A stretch of 64,000 nucleotides of DNA from Ashinkailepas kermadecensis (lineage: Eukaryota; Arthropoda; Thecostraca; Neolepadidae). Location: contig JAOTOM010004350.1 of NCBI GenBank assembly GCA_034440615.1, positions 55,001 through 119,000 of the forward strand, given 5' to 3'. A program made the position numbers and the translations under genes. How positions within the stretch are numbered: position 1 is the stretch's first letter; each line of letters begins with the position of its first letter. Below, one piece after another: positions 34,681 to 46,480 of the stretch. Below the pieces are notes generated by a model that worked only from the letters and a program-made list of their open reading frames with translations, did no database searches and was not told where the DNA came from.

Positions 34681-36239
34681 GGTGTGGTGTGGGCAGCTTC
34701 AGAGCAGTATGAACAGCGGCCAGGCTGCCCCACCAGCGCCCATACTGTCAAGCCAGACAGCCAGTCTGTGGTCCTCATCTGTGCATGTGTAGGTCGCCAT
34801 AGATACTCTTTAAAGGTGCTGAAGAAGAACGTGTGTTGGGAAGGGGGCTGTACCGGATTGGGCCCATACTGAGCACGGCTCAGGCGCAGCGCCTGAACCG
34901 ACCAGCCGATCTGAGCATTAAAAGTGCAGGGGCAGAATTTCAACGGGGGTTTTAAATGATGTCAGTGCTCCGACACGGCCGCCCTCGATTGTCTTCCAGG
35001 TCGTATGGGTCTAGTTGACAGCTGGCCCTCTGAGCCAGGGTTGGTGGCCAATGGCCAGTACGTGTGCCGACTCGAGCTTGTCCCGCCAAGACGTGGGAGA
35101 AATTGATGAAAACATACGCTCCATGATACTGGGTCGTCAGGGTACCACACCAGAGCTAAGTCTATGCAAACGCTTTGCTTAGACCACTGTTGGAGATCTG
35201 TGCTCTTTTTGAGTGTTTGGGTGCCGCTGATGTGAGTAATGCACCATTTAACACGGAACACACATGCAGTGAATAGTGGTCACCCATATTGATCTTAGCC
35301 CCTTCAGTACTTAGATGTAAAAGGACTCCAAATCAATTATGTGGTCATTCCCTAGTGATATCGATATCTGATAGTGGATTGCACATCCACTGCGTCTGAA
35401 GAAGTCAATGAAGTCTTGATATTTTTCGGTGTTTTAATAAGGGGGCGCTAAATGACCTACCATGGTCGATGCACCCTAAAACCCAAATCACACACAGGTG
35501 TTTTAATAAGCATTTAGGACCTTGCAGCCACTGATATATGGGTGTCATGTCCTAACGACGCCATTGAACTATGAAATAGCTTTCAGGCGTGCCGGTGCAT
35601 GGAATATTTTGTGCGGATTCACCGTGCGAATGTTTATCTATTCCCAGAGTACATAACCATAATTCACACTCGACTGCTATGACGGGTCTCAAACACACTG
35701 TGCTCCACTTTCACTTTCTCCACTCAATGTTACTCACTGCGGCCCTCGACGAGCTTGGCCAGTCATAGTCGTTCGGCTCGCTATATTTCACGGAGAATAA
35801 ACACGCTCATCAAAAACAAACACGTCATTGAAGGTACCAGGATCATAGCGACCCGATAGGCTTAGCCGCTGATGCTCTGCACCGGATTGTCAGAGTCCTG
35901 TGAGAACAGCCACGGTACGGGGTGGTTGGGTTTGCCAGCCAGGTGACTGGGACCGGGATGCACACACAAACAGCTGACAGGCGTGTAAATGTTGGCCGAT
36001 GAGCGGTCACACCATGTGTGCCTGCCGCACTGGCCACTCGGTCATGTCAGTGCAGCGCTTACCCGCATCGTTTATGGGACGTTTCGGTGGCATCGTAACC
36101 AACTTCAGAGAAGCCGCGGCGGCCTTTTTCATGAGAAAAGAGGCCACCGCAGCGCTGAGCCGCGAGGCAGCTAATCAGTGAGAAACCGGCAGCTGAGCGG
36201 CCCCAGCTCCAGATATGGCCGCCGTGTTCTGCGTGATTC
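34681..36239. other. Unique sequence, one short uncharacterised open frame
   Basis: 35999-36181 (plus) could encode about 60 residues including GRFGGIVTNFREAAAAFF; composition looks protein-like, but I recognise no family and see no splice context. The rest shows nothing supported. Confidence 0.25.
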
Positions 36240-36700
36240 TCACCGCCTGGTCACTCCCACAGGAGCCGCTGTTGCCACTCCTGCAGGAGCCGCCACGGTC
36301 ACTCCTACAGGAGCGGCCATGGTCACTCCCGCAGGAGCCGCCACGGTCACTCCTACAGGAGCGGCCATGGTCACTCCTGCAGGAGCCGCCACGGTCACTC
36401 CCACAGGAGCCGCTGTTGCCACTCCTGCAGGAGCCGCCACGGTCACTCCTACAGGAGCGGCCATGGTCACTCCTGCAGGAGCCGCCACGGTCATTCCCGC
36501 AGGTACCGCCACGGTCACTCCCGCAGGAGCAGCTATGGTCACTCCCACAGGAGTCGCCACGGTCACTCCCGCAGGAGCCGCTATGGCCACTCCCGCAGGA
36601 GCCGCTATGGCCACTCCCGCAGGAGCCGCTATGGTCACTCCTGCGATAGCGGCTACGGTCACTCCTGCAGGGGCGGCCATGATCACTGCTGCAGGAACCA
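36240..36700 (+). repeat. 24-bp minisatellite, CACTCCTGCAGGAGCCGCCA
   Basis: About 19 units of 24 bp (CACTCCTGCAGGAGCCGCCA CGGT). The period is divisible by three, so several frames on both strands stay open (Thr/Pro/Ala/Gly/Val repeats). Each unit holds a CCTGCAGG palindrome, often degraded to CCACAGG or CCGCAGG. Confidence 0.93.
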
Positions 36701-37159
36701 CTGACACATCGCCCTCCGCGAAATAGTTCACTTTCCGGTGACAAATGGTCACGAATCACGGTATGAATTGCCGGATGGCGTGGTCCGCTTGGATCCGGCC
36801 TTTCCATAACTGCGACAGTGGCGTCAGAGCCACTTCATGTCCTGCCTGGTGGCACCAGTCCGTCGAACAGCTACCTTCGTGACTTGCAGTGCGCTTGCGT
36901 GGATGCAGAGGAGGGAGGCGTCAGTTCTCCGACGCGTTGTCACGCCAGTAAGACGACCGATATGTCGGCATTGCCGTGTTACGCTGCTGCTCGGTCTGTT
37001 TACTTCAGCATTCAGTGCTCCTCCAGCCGTGACCGAGAGGTTCAGGTCTGCTGGCCGTCGGCTCGACGTTGGTCGGATTGTGTGCTGCGGCTGGCGATTA
37101 GGACTTGTGTCGTGCACAGCGCTCGGTACTCCGCCGGCCACCATCGGCAGGGCGGGTAC
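36701..37159. other. GC-moderate unique sequence
   Basis: Open frames exist on both strands, none recognisable. Nothing else seen. Confidence 0.3.
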
Positions 37160-38190
37160 CAGCGCCGCCAGCCGGGCATGGCTGGCCGCCCCAGCTGTCT
37201 TAGCCACTATTACAGGCCGCCCCCTTCCCAACTATCTTAGCCACTACCACAGTCAAACGATAGCTGTCACCGTCGCCAGCCGGGCATGAAGGCTGGTCGC
37301 GCCGGCAGCGTTGTCTCACCCACTACCACAGTCAAACGATAGCTGTCACCGTCGCCAGCCGGGCATGGCTGGCCGCCCCAGTTGTCTCAGCCACTACCAC
37401 AGTCAAACGATAGCTGTCACCGTCGCCAGCCGGGCATGGCTGGCCGCCCCAGTTGTCTCAGCCACTACCACAGTCAAACGATAGCTGTCACCGTGGCCAG
37501 CCGGGCATGGCTGGCCGCCCCAGTTGTCTCACCCACTACCACAGTCAAACGATAGCTGTCACCGTCGCCAGCCGGGCATGGCTGGTCGCCCCAGTTGTCT
37601 CACCCACTACCACAGTCAAACGATAGCTGTCACCGTCGCCAGCCGGGCATGGCTGGCCGCCCCAGTTGTCTCAGCCACTACCACAGTCAAACGATAGCTG
37701 TCACCGTCGCCAGCCGGGCATGGCTGGCCGCCCCAGTTGTCTCAGCCACTACCACAGTCAAACGATAGCTGTCACCGTCGCCAGCCGGGCATGGCGGGCC
37801 GCCCCAGTTGTCTCACCCACTACCACAGTCAAACGATAGCTGTCACCGTCGCCAGCCGGGCATGGCGGGCCGCCCCAGTTGTCTCAGCCACTACCACAGT
37901 CAAACGATAGCTGTCACCGTCGCCAGCCGGGCATGGCGGGCCGCCCCAGTTGTCTCACCCACTACCACAGTCAAACGATAGCTGTCACCGTCGCCAGCCG
38001 GGCATGGCTGGCCGCCCCAGTTGTCTCAGCCACTACCACAGTCAAACGATAGCTGTCACCGTCGCCAGCCGGGCATGGCTGGCCGCCCCAGTTGTCTCAG
38101 CCACTACCACAGTCAAACGATAGCTGTCACCGTGGCCAGCCGGGCATGGCTGGCCGCCCCAGTTGTCTCAGCCACTACCACAGTCAACAG
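37160..38190 (+). repeat. 71-bp minisatellite, about fourteen units
   Basis: The unit is CTACCACAGTCAAACGATAG, CTGTCACCGTCGCCAGCCGG, GCATGGCTGGCCGCCCCAGT, TGTCTCAGCCA. Sites CAGCCA/CACCCA, GCTGGCC/GCGGGCC and CGTCGCC/CGTGGCC define unit subtypes; the first units are degenerate. Confidence 0.95.
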
Positions 38191-38284
38191 ACAGTTGCCA
38201 CCGGTACCAGTGCCAACCACACGTCGTGAGTCGCCAGTTCGGTATCGGATCCGGCCCAGCATCAGCTCGCATCAGGTCACATGT

Positions 38285-38430
38285 CTATAGAGCACTGGTG
38301 TCGGGGGCAGTCATATGTCTATAGACGGCTGGTGTCGGGGGCGGTCACGGGTCTAGACGGCTGGTGTCGAGTACGGTCATAGTTATATACACGGCTCTGG
38401 TGTCAGGGGCGGTCACAGGTCTAGGATGTG
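38285..38430 (+). repeat. 36-bp repeat, four units (GGTGTCGGGGGCGGTCA)
   Basis: Units TATAGACGGCTGGTGTCGGG then GGCGGTCACATGTC, diverging rightwards. Confidence 0.8.
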
Positions 38431-38630
38431 GTTTCCAATTAAGCACAAGACTCATACAATCCTGGCTGTCTCTCATCTGCATATTGTTGGTTACTTATGT
38501 GCATACTTTTGGTCGCTTATGTGCATACCTCTGTCTTCCCTACAAGACGTGCTCCAACAGAAACAGTCCTTGGTATGCACCTAAGCGGATTTGTGTTGGA
38601 AGACGTGCAGCAGCGTTCCTCCGGACGATG

Positions 38631-40280
38631 ACAATTACCCCATGTACATGAGCAGGTCAACCGTAAACGGAAATTTCTGATCTGGTCGATTCGCAAAAGT
38701 TCCGGTCGCGCGGTCCGTTTACAAGAGCAAAACAGCCACCTAATCGGATTTTTGCTATTTGACGGCTGACGCAATGTGGTGAAAAGTTCCGAATATTTGG
38801 CGCATTTTTGCGCTGCTTCGAGCAACGAAGCACCTGCTTCGAGCAACGGCGTGCACAGGCACAAGGTACCATCAATGATCCACGTAGTTAGAGGTTGTTG
38901 AGCAGAGATATAGGGAATCTGTGAATTCGAAGGATTCACGTAGCCGATGACACGTTGTCGATGCCAACGTAGCCCTTTCTTCTTCGTGAATCAAACGGTG
39001 CATTGTTTCCAGGCCAGACTGTTATATAGTATAGGGTCACTGGCGGATCTAGCCCACCGGTTTGGGGGGGGGGGCAACTTTCGGTTTTCGGCGTCAGTCT
39101 CCCCCTCCCCCTCCCTCAGTGGCGTACCTAGGAATTGCATCAGGGGAGGGGTCGAACGGATTTGGAGGGTGCCCATTCTCCCACTATTTTGGTTAAAAGC
39201 ACCGGATTTCGACCACTATTTGGCAAAGGGGCCCGCCCCATTAAAAAATAATAATAAAAATAAAAATAAAATAAACAATAAAATAATAATTGACAACATA
39301 ATTTCCTGTGTAGGTGTAGGTCCCAGGTTACATCCACCGTTTCTGTTCCCGGATTTGTGTTCTTGTTTACCAAAACGTTCACGTTCACGTTCAACGTCTT
39401 GTACCACGTCAACGTTCGTGCACGTGGACACTGGCGGATCCGATTTTGTCAACTCTTGCTGTAAGCAGAACTTGAGCAGCATGGAACCCTCGATGTGTGT
39501 CAGAATCTACTATGCTACCATACTGGCTTCCAAACAATTATATCAAAAATCGTTTAAAATTGGAGATTCTTTCATCCAGACGATATTTTTTTACCTCGGC
39601 AAAGGTTACTGCATTTTAATTTAGTTCACTTCTGTTGGTTTGGGGGGGCCAAAAGACACTATGGCTCCCCCCTTTTAAGCGCTTCGGGTGGGGGGGCCAT
39701 GGCCGGAATGGCCCCTCCCTGGATCCGCCAGTGTATAGGGTCCAGACTATGTAATGGTGCATTGTCCCAGACGGCTTTGTTCCAGACTGTGAAATAGTCA
39801 AATAAACAGGGTTAATCAGGTTCACTACGCAATCCAAGAGATAAATCAGCAAAACCCAAACGCTGTCACAAATCCGCAAGTTGAACACTCCGCCACATCG
39901 TAAAACTAACGGTTGGGGCACGCACTAATAACGTGACGTCTCAGCGCCGACTTCAGCTGTTACGTCTGATTTTTTTTGTTTCATAACTAGGGTTACAATT
40001 AGAATTAAAAACAAGACGTTTATTTTTCATAATTACCCTAAATTTACTCAAAACTTAGCAGAGAATAGCCTCCAGAAGTGTCGTGACTCTTACAGCCGTA
40101 CCGTTATTTGTTCATGATTAGCGCTAATCGCAAACTTCCACCTACCGAAGTGTAAATTTACGTTAAGTTTTTCGCATGTTTTGCTACGCAAAAGCCCGTT
40201 TACAAGAGCATTATTTTCGCAAGTTTTCCTAATCGCATCGTATTCGGAAGTTTTGCTGCTCATGTAAACGGGGTAATTGT
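38631..40280. mobile_element. DNA transposon with 25-bp terminal inverted repeats, host of a nested MITE
   Basis: The left end begins ACAATTACCCCATGTACATG (then AGCAG) and the reverse complement of the right end begins ACAATTACCCCGTTTACATG (then AGCAG); 23 of 25 positions agree. Sub-terminal CGTTTACAAGAGCA motifs occur near both ends (38718 and 40193). With the hAT-like MITE at 39038 removed it is about 0.95 kb. No transposase recognised and no clear target duplication (GATG near both ends). Confidence 0.6.
39038..39733. mobile_element. hAT-like MITE, CACTGGCGGATC family, copy 2
   Basis: Ends CACTGGCGGATCTAG and, reverse-complemented, CACTGGCGGATCCAG. A perfect 8-bp target duplication TATAGGGT lies at 39030-39037 and 39734-39741. 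It aligns along its length with 27664-28319, including the inner CAGTGGCGTACCTAGG. It adds an A/T-rich (TAAAAA)n-like patch at 39240-39290. Confidence 0.92.
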
Positions 40281-42832
40281 TGATGTTCCCATTTTGGGTC
40301 ACGCTGCGATCGCAGCTGATCTGCGAGGGATTCGAACGGCTTCGAAGACGCGTTGTTCTGGGACAACATTCTTAATCTGGAAAATGGTTTCTGTCACGTG
40401 CAGTATCATACGTTACGTTCGTTAACCAAAGGGATCGTACCGAACCGTTGGGCAGCCGGTGCACATAAGGCGTCACACCACTGCTCCCAGCAGGGATGCG
40501 AGGTGTCACTAGGGTACTGCCTGACAATGCTGTCCTTTCGGGGACAATGCTGATATTGGCAAATGCGTCAGCTTAGCATCCAATATCCAGCTGTTTTGAG
40601 GCAAAGTAGTATTCGCTGACTATAAATTGAATGCACGGCATATTTGATTTGATTGAAAAATGTAGTGTAGCAACTCGATTATATGTAGCCAGATGGAGGG
40701 GCGCTACACTGTCCGAACCTGATTACAGTTGGTGCTGAGATCGGATTATAGTTGATTCTGTGTAATTCTGAGACAGTGACGACACGTGAAATATTCCGAG
40801 CTGCCACTTCCCTACATTGCTGGTGAAAATCACTATGAACGGCTGGTGTAGGGTGGTTCGGTGGTGAGCTCTGTTCGTGGAGCTCTGCCAATGATGAGCT
40901 CTGGTTTGGCGATGAACGTTAGCTCAGTGATTGACCCTGGTTCATTGTGGGGGGGGGGTGCTGTGGCAACTGCGTCGACGTCCAGTGGATAGGACTCTCT
41001 TGGGTTGTTCTGTTTTGCTGTCAGATTATTATGGCCTACTGTGGAGATATAGCAAAAATACGATGGTGCGGAATATCTCCAAGCCGGGTGACATGTTCTT
41101 GCATTCGACTTTGAGTGCGTGCCGACATTGCGCGGTATCAAGGACGCCGAAACCTCAGTGATACACGATTAGCAGAGACAGCCGAAGGCTCAGGAGTGGT
41201 GAACGTCTTCAGGTGTTTGGATATCTCAAGTCGTTGTCTGCGACACCTTAGCCTTAATGGTTTTCCTTGGGCCACTTCCCATTCCACTCTTCGTTTCCAG
41301 AGACGTCCACTTGTTTCTTGGAGGCTGTCACAAAATATGGTGGAGATGTTCACTCAATGGCATACGTTTCGTACATACTGTTGCCCAGCCCCCTGATAAC
41401 GGCGCTGCAGAGCTCTGCAAACTGGCAGAGTGCCAATAGACGCCAATCCTGGCTGCAGGGGCTTGGCGGATGTTTGGGTGTAGGTGGTGGTAAACTTCAT
41501 ACGTCCTGATAGGCGCATCCATGGAGGGCGCTTGTTGGTCATGCGCTGGTGCCCCTTGAAGCTCGATCTTTTTGCGTGCGATTTTATAAAAATAGAAGAT
41601 ACGTGCCAACAATAAGCTTATGATGCTAGTAACATCGCTCTATGCACCTTCATGTTTGTAGTGTGGGTTCCATATGTAGCATTGGAGCACGCATTTCGAT
41701 ATGCTTCCAATCAATTGCGGCATAGAAGTGATCGTGCTTAAAAGCGGCTCATTGATATAGTCAACATATCTGACTGTTAGTACTCTGGGGCGACATTGCA
41801 AAGCAATTATTATTCGTTGCTAGAATTGGTGCATTGCCATCGAAATGAGATGCTGGAGGGTGTAGCACGTGTTGAGCCAGGAGAGCCTGACTTGCGGCGA
41901 GGGTAACCATGTGGAACGGAGTTGAGGAACTCGGCCTACTTCTAATGGATGCCTTCAGCCGTCGGGGATATCTGCTGCGGTCGAGGATTGGTGTCAAGCT
42001 TGAGTTAAGACTCAGCTGCATAGGGAACTTCTGATGCATTCGCTGCGAAGGTCTGGAAACTCTTCTTAGTTGTCTCGGTTCAATAATAGGGAAGGTGGGC
42101 TACCGTGGATCTTTTTAGGAATGTCATCGCGCTGTATTCGCTGGAACTCCTCTCCAGCATATTGGCGGCACTAGTTCAGTGGGCATAATATCATGGGTAT
42201 GAAGTTTTTTTCTGTCATAATTTGTTGGAACGTCTCTGTAGTTGAAGGGTACAATTTCCATTTTCACATTTTCCCCAGCATGTCAAAACTGGTGTTTCCA
42301 AAACTCGCGGGATAACTGGTCCACCAGTTGGCCACGCCATCCCGTGCCAATTTTATGCTGTTTAGCCTATTACTCAACTCCATGCAGTTTCAGATCTCCA
42401 CCAGACACCTAGATGATAACAAATTAACATTTTTTAGATCATGACACATGACGAGTACATAGTAGATACTGCAGGTACGCTTTTACCTGAACGTCAAACA
42501 CTAGAAAACAAATTGGACCAAGAGGTACATGCGTCTCTCCCCTGCCACGATCAAGGACTTTGTTGGCGCCACCCACGGGTTGTTGGAGCTATTGATGGCA
42601 CCCCTCGACGGCCCGACTGAACACCCTCACTCCCTACCACCCCACCCACCCCTCCATGAAGCAGCACAGCCCAGTATTCCAGAGTGAAGGCATCGCTCGG
42701 GCTGTCCCGACGACGGACCCCACATTCCCCAGTCTCTATAGAAACTGAAGGCGTTTTCACAGCCACTGATCTGCACGCCTCCGACCATTAGTGACACCTC
42801 CTCCCCCACTCTCCCATTCTCCCAGGGGGATG

Positions 42833-42878
<46 letters not shown>

Positions 42879-43352
42879 AAAACCAAGTGCTCAAAATCCA
42901 ACGAGTATTGGAAATGTGTGGGATGAACTAGGGAGGGAAAACCCCTTGAACCAAATCCTGGCTACGCCACTGCTCTACAGCAAGGTACGTCAACTGCTTT
43001 CGTTGAAATTATGTAACAAAAAAGATGTGTGTAAAATTCCTCGATGATTGCAACTATTAGGGGTGATGCTCTGCAGTTGTCAGGTGCTGGCCACGGGTAC
43101 CAACTGCAGCTGCGCACAGCCGTGACTGGATGGCATCGAACACTGAACATGTCACTCAGAACGGCGAGAGCCAAAATAAGGAACCCTTGGACGCTGTCCT
43201 CTTATTTCTTTCCATACGTGGTTTTCCATGTCCGGATGGAAAGAAATGCACTTAAATAATATAATCAAAAGGCTCACTTGAACGCTTTTTCAGAGCATCG
43301 TTTGAAACTGCTTCTACATACTTAATGGAGCTACACGCAGTATAAATTGTAA
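40281..43352. other. Long unique intronic stretch
   Basis: No exon recognised over 3 kb. It holds (TA)n at 42833-42876 and a lone minus-strand CAGTGGCGTAGCCAGG MITE end at 42957-42972. Confidence 0.4.
42833..42876. repeat. (TA)n microsatellite
   Basis: About 22 uninterrupted TA units. Confidence 0.95.
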
Positions 43353-43418
43353 GCACTTTATACATGTGAAGCTGACCACACTGGCAGCCGCTCGATCCAC
43401 CCACTGACCCACAGACAG

Positions 43419-44000
43419 CACACCGAGGTCGCCTGGCAGACTGTCCTGCTGGACTGCCCGGGCCACCAGCCCTCTTCCAGTGACTACACCTCCAATGACA
43501 TCCGCCACGGCGCTAACACCGCCGGCGACTTTCAGACCCATCTGTCGATCGAGGATTGTCTGACGTTCGCGGCGCAGGGCACGTGTGACGACACGCCTCC
43601 GCCAGTGCCGCCCAAGACTGACCTGCTGCTGGAGCAGGGGCATTCCAGCACTGGCCGCAGCTCGCCCCCGCCCGCCCCCGCCCAGGACAAGCCGCCCAGT
43701 GTCGCGTCCGCAGAGGAAAAGCCGCCTGGCGTCGCGTCCGCAGAGGAGAAGCCGTCCAGCGTCGCGTCCGCAGAGGAAAAGACGCCCAGCGTCGCGTCCG
43801 CAGAGGAAAAGCCGCCCAGCGTCGCGTCCGCAGAGGAAAAGCCGTCCAGTGTCGCGTCCGCCAACGAGACTGTCTCGCCGTCGGCGGCGACGGCAGCAGA
43901 AGCGAAATATGATCCTCCACCGACGGAGAGCACTGCCAACTCGTCCGAGGTCACCGGTGTCACAGGGGTGGCGCAAACCTCCGGGGAGTCGGAGGCGGAG
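43419..44000 (+). CDS. Candidate middle exon (Pro/Ser/Ala/Glu-rich linker) of the NHERF gene
   Basis: One frame is open from 43353 to a TAA at 44088, with strongly GC-biased third positions unlike the AT-rich sequence just before it. In order it shows an acidic/Ser-rich segment (SSSDYTSNDI), a proline motif PPPVPPK typical of SH3 ligands, six copies of a 10-residue repeat like KPPSVASAEE, then a Ser/Glu-rich stretch. A possible acceptor ...CACAGACAG|CAC is at 43418 and a weak donor GGCGGAG|GTTGGT at 44000; both are phase 0, matching the PDZ exon (4830) and the terminal exon (52011). Joining 44000 to 52011 gives a natural ESEAE|VESSSE junction. Alternatives are an alternative terminal exon running to 44090, an unrelated gene, or non-coding repeat. 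I saw no recognisable second PDZ domain. Exon limits are inferred. Confidence 0.4.
43684..43866 (+). repeat. 30-bp in-frame minisatellite encoding a KPPSVASAEE-like decapeptide
   Basis: Six 30-bp units of the form GTCGCGTCCGCAGAGGAAAA plus GCCGCCCAGC repeat inside the candidate linker exon. The period is a multiple of three and the differences are few (PPS, PPG, PSS, TPS), so the frame is kept throughout. Confidence 0.85.
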
Positions 44001-44189
44001 GTTGGTGGACCAGTTCCTCAGACGGTGGCGGTTCTTCAGTCTGTGCGCGCGGCTTCTGAACCCGGCTGTGCTGCCGTAGCTGACGTCTAACGCCGCTGTA
44101 CATATCGTCTAGATAGTGGGACCAAGCTGAGCTGACAGGTCTGGTGACTAGTGGCCAGTGACTAACCGTTGCCTGTCTAACCTCCGACT

Positions 44190-44350
44190 GTTGGGGAACC
44201 TGTGGGCTACCTCTGGGGCGCCTGCGGGCCGACTTCGAGGCACCTGCGGGCTGCCTCTGGGGAACCTGCGGGTCGACTCCGGGGCGCCTGCGGGCTGATT
44301 CCCGGCCACCTGCGGGCCGGCTCCGTGGCCACCAGCGGGCTAGCCGGGCC
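44190..44350 (+). repeat. Degenerate 21-27 bp minisatellite (GGGGCGCCTGCGGGCCGACT)
   Basis: About six units of ACCTGCGGGCTGCCTCTGGG-type, just downstream of the candidate middle exon. Confidence 0.75.
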
Positions 44351-44439
44351 TGGCTGCCACTGCGACTGTCACGTGCGCACATTTCGGCACGTTGTCCGTC
44401 GACAGTCAGCCTGTCAGCCTGACAGGCCGTCGACAGTCA

Positions 44440-44638
44440 GCCTGTCAGGACGGCGTCAGTGACGCGGCGGCGGTCGCGCCCAGCTCCCCGCGGCCCGTCC
44501 CCAGCCGCACCACTCGCTGGGGACGGGCCGCTCCCGGACGCCGGCGGTCGGACAAAAACGCGCGAACGTGACTTGGCGCGAGAGGGACCCGGCGCCGGAG
44601 ATGCGGAGGGGTTGCGGGCGGTGGGGAAGCGACACAGG
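44440..44638 (+). other. CpG-rich block ending in a donor-like site
   Basis: GC-rich and open in two frames, ending ACACAG|GTAGAC at 44638. It might be a small exon, but there is no family signature and no clear acceptor, so I do not call coding sequence. Confidence 0.25.
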
Positions 44639-44847
44639 TAGACGGTAGTGCACACGGGTTCCTGGTGAAATTTCTGAAGCATCTACTTCCTTTTTGTGAA
44701 GTCCGAATTAATGTGGAATTGCCAACCCTAGTTTGCACATTTATTTGCAGGTGCAGTTAGCCCCAATTGTGCTGCTCCAGCCAATACGGTATGGTATGTT
44801 AGGCCACACGTCATAAAGTCATAAAGTCATACAGAATTTAGACTTAA

Positions 44848-44925
44848 TAAGAGCCACAAGGGCCCATCCAGTTAAATCTGTAAATGGAAGAACCATAAGC
44901 CCGGTAAAACAGAGAGAGAGGGCTT
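44848..44925 (-). mobile_element. LINE 3'-end fragment
   Basis: CTTAATAAGAGCCACAAGGG, CCCATC and ATAAGCCCGGTAAAAC match the 3' region of the retrotransposon at 57240 and the fragment at 27240. Confidence 0.6.
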
Positions 44926-45034
44926 ACAGGGACCTTGAAAGGCAGATGGCGGGCACGAACACATCTATAATTTCGCCAAGATGGGATGAACGGTTAATAT
45001 GGAACGAGAAACGAACGTCGACCCCCCCCTGTCT

Positions 45035-45245
45035 CCAGTACATTCCGCCCTCCGACATCCGTTACATGCCGTCCTTCGATCTCCGGTACATTCCGCTCTC
45101 TAGCCTCCGGAACACTCCGCCCCCAGCCTTCGGTACATTTCACCCTCCGATCTCCGGTACATTCCACCATGCTGCTTCTGGCCGGCATCCGGTACATTTC
45201 GCTTTCCGACCTCCGGTGCATTCCGCCCTCCCTCCGGCGCGATCA
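45035..45245 (+). repeat. Degenerate 20-21 bp minisatellite (CTCCGGTACATTCCGCCCTC)
   Basis: About nine diverged units; TCCGGTACATT is the best-kept core. Confidence 0.75.
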
Positions 45246-46109
45246 TTTACTCTGTACCCCTTCCACCATGATGCTGTCATTAAGCAAGCACCTGCAGGAG
45301 CTGTTATGCAATTTCCTGGATTCTTGCAAGCTGACTGGGTGGGCCTTGCTTTTGTCCTTTTGAAGCCTCAGGTCGCTTGTACCCTGTGGCGAGCAGGGAC
45401 GGCACTTCACCGGACCGGTTTAGATGACCGGTGGGAGCGCTACACAACTCTGGACGATTCATCAAGCACGGACCCGCCGACGATGGCGGTCGCTATGACT
45501 AACTAACTCTCCGCCGGGCGAGTGGAAACCGCCTGGGCTCGGGAGACGTTCGCCGTGAAGCCCAGCTGGTCTCGTGGGACGGTTCCAGGCATGCCGAGAG
45601 CGGCGGGCTGGGTTATCAGAACCGCTCGGTGATGCGAGGCTGCTCCCGCCGGCAATGGCGAGCTGCCTCGGCGATTTGGTGGAGGATGCTTGGTGGGAGA
45701 CAGCAGTTGTGTGTATGTGACTAAGGTGTGGTGACGGTACTACAGGATGTTTTTGGCTGCTTCTCTAGGCTGGGTAACTAACGACTGACATTGTTGGCTG
45801 GCTTTGGATCTGCGATTTGATGCGTCGTGCGTTAGCCATGTACTCGCGTCTGAAACATTGGTTCCTCTTGCCCGCTCAAACCCAACGGCTTCCTCCCGGT
45901 TAGATGCGTCGTGTGCTGGCCATGTACTCGTGTCTGAAGCATTGGCTCCTCTTGCTCGCTCGACAAACCCAATAACCTCCTCCCGGTTAGCGACCTTGAC
46001 CCGGTGTGAATATCCTGCTCTTGCCTTACATTGTCAAATAATTGTCCACCTTGATAAAATGACTGATTGAAAATACCCTGATGAATACAAATAATTTTAA
46101 GTACACATA
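45246..46109. other. Intronic sequence with a short duplication
   Basis: 45825-45890 and 45903-45975 are two diverged copies of a segment reading GATGCGTCGTGYGYTRGCCA. Nothing coding recognised. Confidence 0.45.
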
Positions 46110-46480
46110 GATCAGCATCATATTGACACTTCACGCAACGTGTTGGCACATCGCCTGATGCGTTGACATTCTCACCTGACGTGCTGACATTTCGTCTGAC
46201 GCGTCGTGCTGACGTCATCTTACATGCTGACATTACGTCTGACGTGTTGTGCTGACGTCATCTTGCAGACAATTCGCCTGCCGTGTTTCCGTTTCACTTG
46301 ACGCATTAACATTTCACCTGACGAGTTGACATCACCTGGCATGTTGACACTTCACTTGGCATGTTTACCCTTCACCTAACGTGTTGACACTTCACCTAAC
46401 GGGCAGGCATTCTGCACAACGTATTGACACTTCACCTAACATGCTACCGTCATCTGACATGCTAACACCTCCGTTTCGTT
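46110..46480 (+). repeat. Degenerate 20-bp minisatellite (GTTGACACTTCACCTAACGT)
   Basis: About 17 diverged units, TGACATTTCACCTGACGTGT and relatives. Confidence 0.75.

Noticed and set aside
36178..36752. Long Ala/Thr/Pro/Val-rich frames, reminiscent of a structural repeat protein
   Set aside because: All frames of a 24-bp tandem repeat stay open on both strands; no signal peptide or flanking exon.
44440..44638. GC-rich block with CACAG|GTAGAC as a coding exon
   Set aside because: No acceptor, no family signature, and more than one frame equally open; listed only as a low-confidence block.
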